A model generated the notes under the pieces. It saw nothing but the letters and a program-made list of their open reading frames with translations. It was not told where the DNA came from and searched no databases. A DNA stretch of 8,240 bases from an uncultured Collinsella sp. Its GTDB lineage: Bacteria > Actinomycetota > Coriobacteriia > Coriobacteriales > Coriobacteriaceae. This document shows, piece by piece, positions 6,357 through 8,240 of the stretch. A program made the position numbers and the translations under genes. Each line of letters starts with the position of its first letter. Position 1 is the first letter of the stretch. The stretch spans positions 1 to 8,240 of the forward strand of contig USHT01000040.1 of the NCBI GenBank assembly GCA_900554455.1. The letters run 5' to 3'.

Positions 6357-6370
6357 ATATTGAGTATAGT
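6342..6370 (+). promoter_or_regulatory. Predicted promoter for sdpR-sdpI
   Basis: A -35 candidate TAGACA (6342-6347) is separated by 17 bases from a -10 candidate TATAGT (6365-6370), each one mismatch from consensus. Transcription would begin near 6377, giving a short leader of about 28 bases to ATG 6405. The repeats described at 6333-6356 overlap the -35 region. Confidence 0.6.
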
Positions 6371-6404
6371 GTGCGCGTCATGAGAGATGATGAGAGGAGG
6401 TCTT

Positions 6405-6683
6405 ATGCCGGGAGAGGGTTTTAAGGCGCTTGCCGATCCAACGCGACGGCGCATTTTGGAGTTGCTGCGCGAGGGTAATTGCACGGCGGGGGAGCTTGCC
6501 GAGCATTTCGATATCAGTAAGCCGTCGCTGAGCCATCACTTGGCGACGCTCAAAAACGCCGGGTTGGTGACCGACGAGCGCCATGGCCAAAACATCGTAT
6601 ACGGCTTAAACACCACCGTCATGCAGGATTTAATTGGCTGGTTTATGGGCTTTACAAACACGGAAGGTGATAAGGATGAATAA
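6405..6683 (+). CDS. sdpR: ArsR-family transcriptional repressor, SdpR-like
   Basis: A 92-residue winged-helix DNA-binding protein, nearly the length of B. subtilis SdpR (90). The start FKALADPTRRRILELL (residues 6-21) is the ArsR-family hallmark. The helix-turn-helix TAGELAEHFDISKPSLSHHLATLK (27-50, quoted by its ends TAGEL and ATLK) and the C-terminal YGLNTTVMQDLIGWFMGF (66-83) follow SdpR closely as remembered. There are no paired cysteines or histidines of the metal-sensing ArsR proteins, so metal sensing is unlikely. In B. subtilis SdpR represses sdpRI and is released when SdpI, bound to the SdpC toxin, holds it at the membrane. ATG 6405 is chosen because AGGAGG (6395-6400) lies just before it; in-frame ATGs at 6387 and 6390 sit before that site and lack one. 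The gene overlaps sdpI by 8 bases. Confidence 0.88.
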   Translation: MPGEGFKALADPTRRRILELLREGNCTAGELAEHFDISKPSLSHHLATLKNAGLVTDERHGQNIVYGLNTTVMQDLIGWFMGFTNTEGDKDE

Positions 6684-7380
6684 CGAAAACAAGGGCATTC
6701 ACCCCACGGGGGTATCGTCGCGCGTGTGGATTGCGCTGGTCGCTCTGTGCGCCGCCAATGTCGTAGCGCACCTCATGGTGATGCCGAGCTTGCCTGCGCA
6801 GATTCCCACGCACTGGGGCGCGAACGGCGCCGTCGACGGTTGGGGTCCTAGCTGGATGGCCTCCGCGCTCGGCGTGCTGCCTCTGGCGCTCCTCGCAATG
6901 TTCTGCGTGGTGCCGCGCATCGACCCCAAAGGTGAGGCATATCGAACCTCGGGCAAGTTCTACCAGGGCTTCGTAATCGCCTTCACCTTGTTCATGTGTG
7001 CCATAAGCTGGCTGGGAGAGCTTACGGTCTGGGGCGTGGTGCCGGCGGTCGGTTCGGTTAACGTGCTGATTTCCGGTGTTGTCGGTTTGCTGTTCATCGG
7101 CGTAGGCAACTACTTGCCGCGTGTGAAGCAGAACTATACGCTCGGTATCAAGACACCTTGGGCGCTTGCCGATCCCGAGAACTGGCGCCGTACGCAGCGT
7201 TTTGGCGGAGCCTGCTTTATGGTGCTGGGTATTGGCCTGATTGTGATGGGCGTGGCAGGCAGCGTGCTTTCGAGTGAAGTCGTCGCCGCGGTGATTGCGG
7301 TTCTGGCGTTTGGTTCGGTTGGAGCCGTCTACCTCTACTCGTATCTGTTGTGGCGCAAATCGCAGCGAGGCGCTCGTTAA
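6676..7380 (+). CDS. sdpI: SdpI-family integral membrane protein (DUF1648 plus SdpI domain)
   Basis: A 234-residue membrane protein with about six hydrophobic helices (roughly residues 16-35, 61-79, 98-118, 124-145, 177-198 and 200-224). The DUF1648 motif PTHWGANGAVDGWGP (44-58) lies between helices 1 and 2, and the SdpI-domain motif NYLPRVKQNYTLGIKTPW (145-162) followed by ENWRRTQR (168-175) between helices 4 and 5. B. subtilis SdpI (207 residues) gives immunity to the SdpC peptide and acts as a receptor that sequesters SdpR. Many SdpI homologues occur without toxin genes, so here it may protect against peptides of neighbours or respond to envelope stress. ATG 6676 lies inside the end of sdpR (ATGAATAA overlap), with GGAAGG at 6662-6667 as its ribosome site, so the pair is translationally coupled. 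An earlier in-frame ATG at 6634 is rejected. Confidence 0.87.
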   Translation: MNNENKGIHPTGVSSRVWIALVALCAANVVAHLMVMPSLPAQIPTHWGANGAVDGWGPSWMASALGVLPLALLAMFCVVPRIDPKGEAYRTSGKFYQGFVIAFTLFMCAISWLGELTVWGVVPAVGSVNVLISGVVGLLFIGVGNYLPRVKQNYTLGIKTPWALADPENWRRTQRFGGACFMVLGIGLIVMGVAGSVLSSEVVAAVIAVLAFGSVGAVYLYSYLLWRKSQRGAR

Positions 7381-7445
7381 GGTTGCGGAAAACTAGCGTA
7401 CGCAGTTCATAGTATGTTCCGGGGGACTTTTCCCAGGTAGTATTA
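7381..7445. other. Noncoding stretch between sdpI and its terminator
   Basis: No open frame with a ribosome site is present. It contains an 8-base palindrome GCGTACGC (7396-7403) flanked by AACT and AGTT, and a G-run/C-run pair near 7421-7437, neither strong enough to name. No convincing promoter was found here. Confidence 0.4.
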
Positions 7446-7473
7446 GGGGGTGTGGGCAACCATGCCCCTTTTT
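7446..7473 (+). terminator. Intrinsic terminator after sdpI with GCAA tetraloop
   Basis: GGGGTGTGG (7447-7455) pairs with CCATGCCCC (7460-7468) over nine positions including two G-U pairs, capped by a GCAA tetraloop (7456-7459) of the stable GNRA class. Five T follow (7469-7473). It lies about 66 bases past the sdpI stop and separates that unit from ettA, which therefore needs its own promoter or readthrough. Confidence 0.8.
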
Positions 7474-7492
7474 CGTTACGTTTCAGAGCTGG

Positions 7493-7535
7493 TTCCCTCA
7501 TTTTGTTTCCATTAAAGCGAAACAAAAATAGGGAA
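7493..7535. repeat. Long inverted repeat in the ettA upstream region
   Basis: TTTTGTTTC (7501-7509) and GAAACAAAA (7519-7527) are perfect 9-base complements around a 9-base spacer. After a 2x2 mismatch the arms continue as TTCCCT (7493-7498) and AGGGAA (7530-7535), giving 15 pairs in all. It lies between the sdpI terminator and ettA, ending 29 bases before the ettA ATG, and no T-run follows, so it is not an intrinsic terminator. It could be a dimer operator or a structured leader of ettA. No consensus promoter was recognised around it; weak -10-like A-rich bases at 7524-7530 would place the start site inside the repeat. Confidence 0.75.
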
Positions 7536-7564
7536 ACAGCAGGTAGAAAGGATAAAAAAGGCAA

Positions 7565-8240
7565 ATGGCAGAGTTTATCTACCAGATGTATCAGGCTCGC
7601 AAGGCCCATGGCGACAAGGTGATCCTTGACGACGTGACCCTGAGCTTCTACCCCGGTGCCAAGATCGGCGTCGTGGGTCCCAACGGCATGGGCAAGTCGA
7701 CCCTGCTCAAGATCATGGCCGGCATCGAGGAGGTCTCCAACGGCGATGCCAGGCTCACCCCCGGCTACACCGTGGGCATCCTGCAGCAGGAGCCGCCGCT
7801 CGACGACGACAAGACCGTTATCGAGAACGTGCGCATGGCGTTTGGCGATATGATCGCCAAGGTCGATCGCTTCAATAAGATCGGCGAGGAGATGTGCGAC
7901 CCGGATTGCGACATGGACGCCCTCATGGCCGAGATGGGAAAGCTCCAGGACGAGATCGACGCCGCCGACGGCTGGGATATCGATTCCAAGCTCGGCCAGG
8001 CCATGGACGCCCTGCAGCTGCCCGATTCCGACATGCCGGTCAACGTACTTTCCGGCGGCGAGCGCCGTCGCGTGGCCCTGTGCAAGCTGCTGCTCGAAGC
8101 TCCCGACCTGCTGCTGCTCGACGAGCCCACGAACCACCTGGACTTTGCCACCATGGAATGGCTGGAAAATTACCTCAAGGGCTATTCCGGTGCGGTGCTG
8201 GTGGTCAGCCACGACCGCTATTTCCTCGATAATGTCTGTA
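7565..8240 (+). CDS. ettA: EttA, ABC-F energy-dependent translational throttle protein (5' part, runs off window)
   Basis: The first 225 residues of an ABC-F ATPase that binds the ribosomal E site and couples early elongation to ATP supply; no membrane domain is expected. The start MAEFIYQMYQ resembles E. coli EttA MAQFVYTMHR. ABC domain 1 shows FYPGAKIGVVGPNGMGKST (Walker A 38-46), QQEP (74-77), the signature LSGGERRRV (162-170), Walker B LLLLDEPTNHLD (182-193) and the H-loop SHDRYFLDN (215-223). Residues about 95-138 (including DPDCDMDAL) form the 'arm' insert typical of EttA, which separates it from antibiotic-resistance ABC-F proteins. The ribosome site is odd: AAGG at 7548-7551 is 13 bases from the ATG, and AAAAAGG ending at 7561 only 3 bases. 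All lysine codons in this part are AAG, a bias absent from the sugar operon and typical of strong expression. The second ABC domain lies beyond the window. Confidence 0.93.
   Translation, partial: MAEFIYQMYQARKAHGDKVILDDVTLSFYPGAKIGVVGPNGMGKSTLLKIMAGIEEVSNGDARLTPGYTVGILQQEPPLDDDKTVIENVRMAFGDMIAKVDRFNKIGEEMCDPDCDMDALMAEMGKLQDEIDAADGWDIDSKLGQAMDALQLPDSDMPVNVLSGGERRRVALCKLLLEAPDLLLLDEPTNHLDFATMEWLENYLKGYSGAVLVVSHDRYFLDNVC

Noticed and set aside
7396..7403. GCGTACGC palindrome after sdpI as an operator
   Set aside because: An 8-base palindrome is expected many times by chance in a window this size, and no promoter accompanies it.
7493..7535. The ettA-upstream inverted repeat as a CIRCE/HrcA site or an intrinsic terminator
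   Set aside because: Only the spacing agrees with CIRCE, the arm sequence does not, and no T-tract follows the hairpin.
7217..8212. Open frame of 331 codons on the - strand opposite ettA and the sdpI end
   Set aside because: It crosses an intergenic region with a terminator and lies antisense to ettA, which is certain. The composition (His, Val, Gly, Leu rich) is that of a shadow frame.

Overview
The window looks like chromosomal DNA from a gut-type actinobacterium of the class Coriobacteriia, with Collinsella or a close relative as the best guess. This is inferred from the moderately high GC content, the cysteine-rich proteins typical of a strict anaerobe, strong purine-rich Shine-Dalgarno sites, and the mix of Firmicutes-like (SdpR/SdpI, FrlD-like kinase, SgcQ-type protein) and general bacterial genes. 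No database search was possible. No rRNA, tRNA, CRISPR array, transposase or phage gene was seen.

Region 1 (1-4620, + strand) is the downstream part of a catabolic operon with five tightly spaced genes: a PfkB-family sugar kinase resembling fructoselysine 6-kinase FrlD, an amidohydrolase-2-type TIM-barrel protein with altered metal ligands, a YjbQ/UPF0047 protein, a BtpA/SgcQ-family TIM-barrel protein of the SgcQ subtype, and an FGGY-family (xylulokinase-like) kinase. A strong hairpin lies just before the first gene and an intrinsic terminator follows the last. The promoter, and any transporter or regulator, must lie to the left of the window. Two kinases of unrelated folds plus three enzymes of poorly known chemistry point to a sugar or sugar-conjugate pathway whose substrate cannot be read from the sequence. 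This is the most novel part of the window.

Region 2 (4632-6297, - strand) is a two-gene housekeeping unit converging on region 1: tcdA (cyclisation of the tRNA modification t6A) followed 14 bases later by a TatD-family metal-dependent hydrolase. A promoter with a perfect TATAAT precedes tcdA.

Region 3 (6333-7473, + strand) is divergent from tcdA. It is an sdpR-sdpI pair: a small ArsR-family repressor overlapping by 8 bases a six-helix SdpI-type membrane protein. In Bacillus subtilis this pair gives immunity to the SdpC killing peptide and senses it. No sdpABC toxin genes lie in the window. TTAGA-type repeats overlap the predicted -35 box, as expected for autoregulation, and a terminator with a GCAA tetraloop ends the unit.

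Region 4 (7474-8240, + strand) holds a long imperfect inverted repeat (9-base arms around a 9-base spacer, plus an outer 6-bp stem) and then the first 225 codons of ettA, an ABC-F translation factor that runs off the right edge. Its codon choice is far more biased than that of the genes to its left, as expected for a highly expressed gene.
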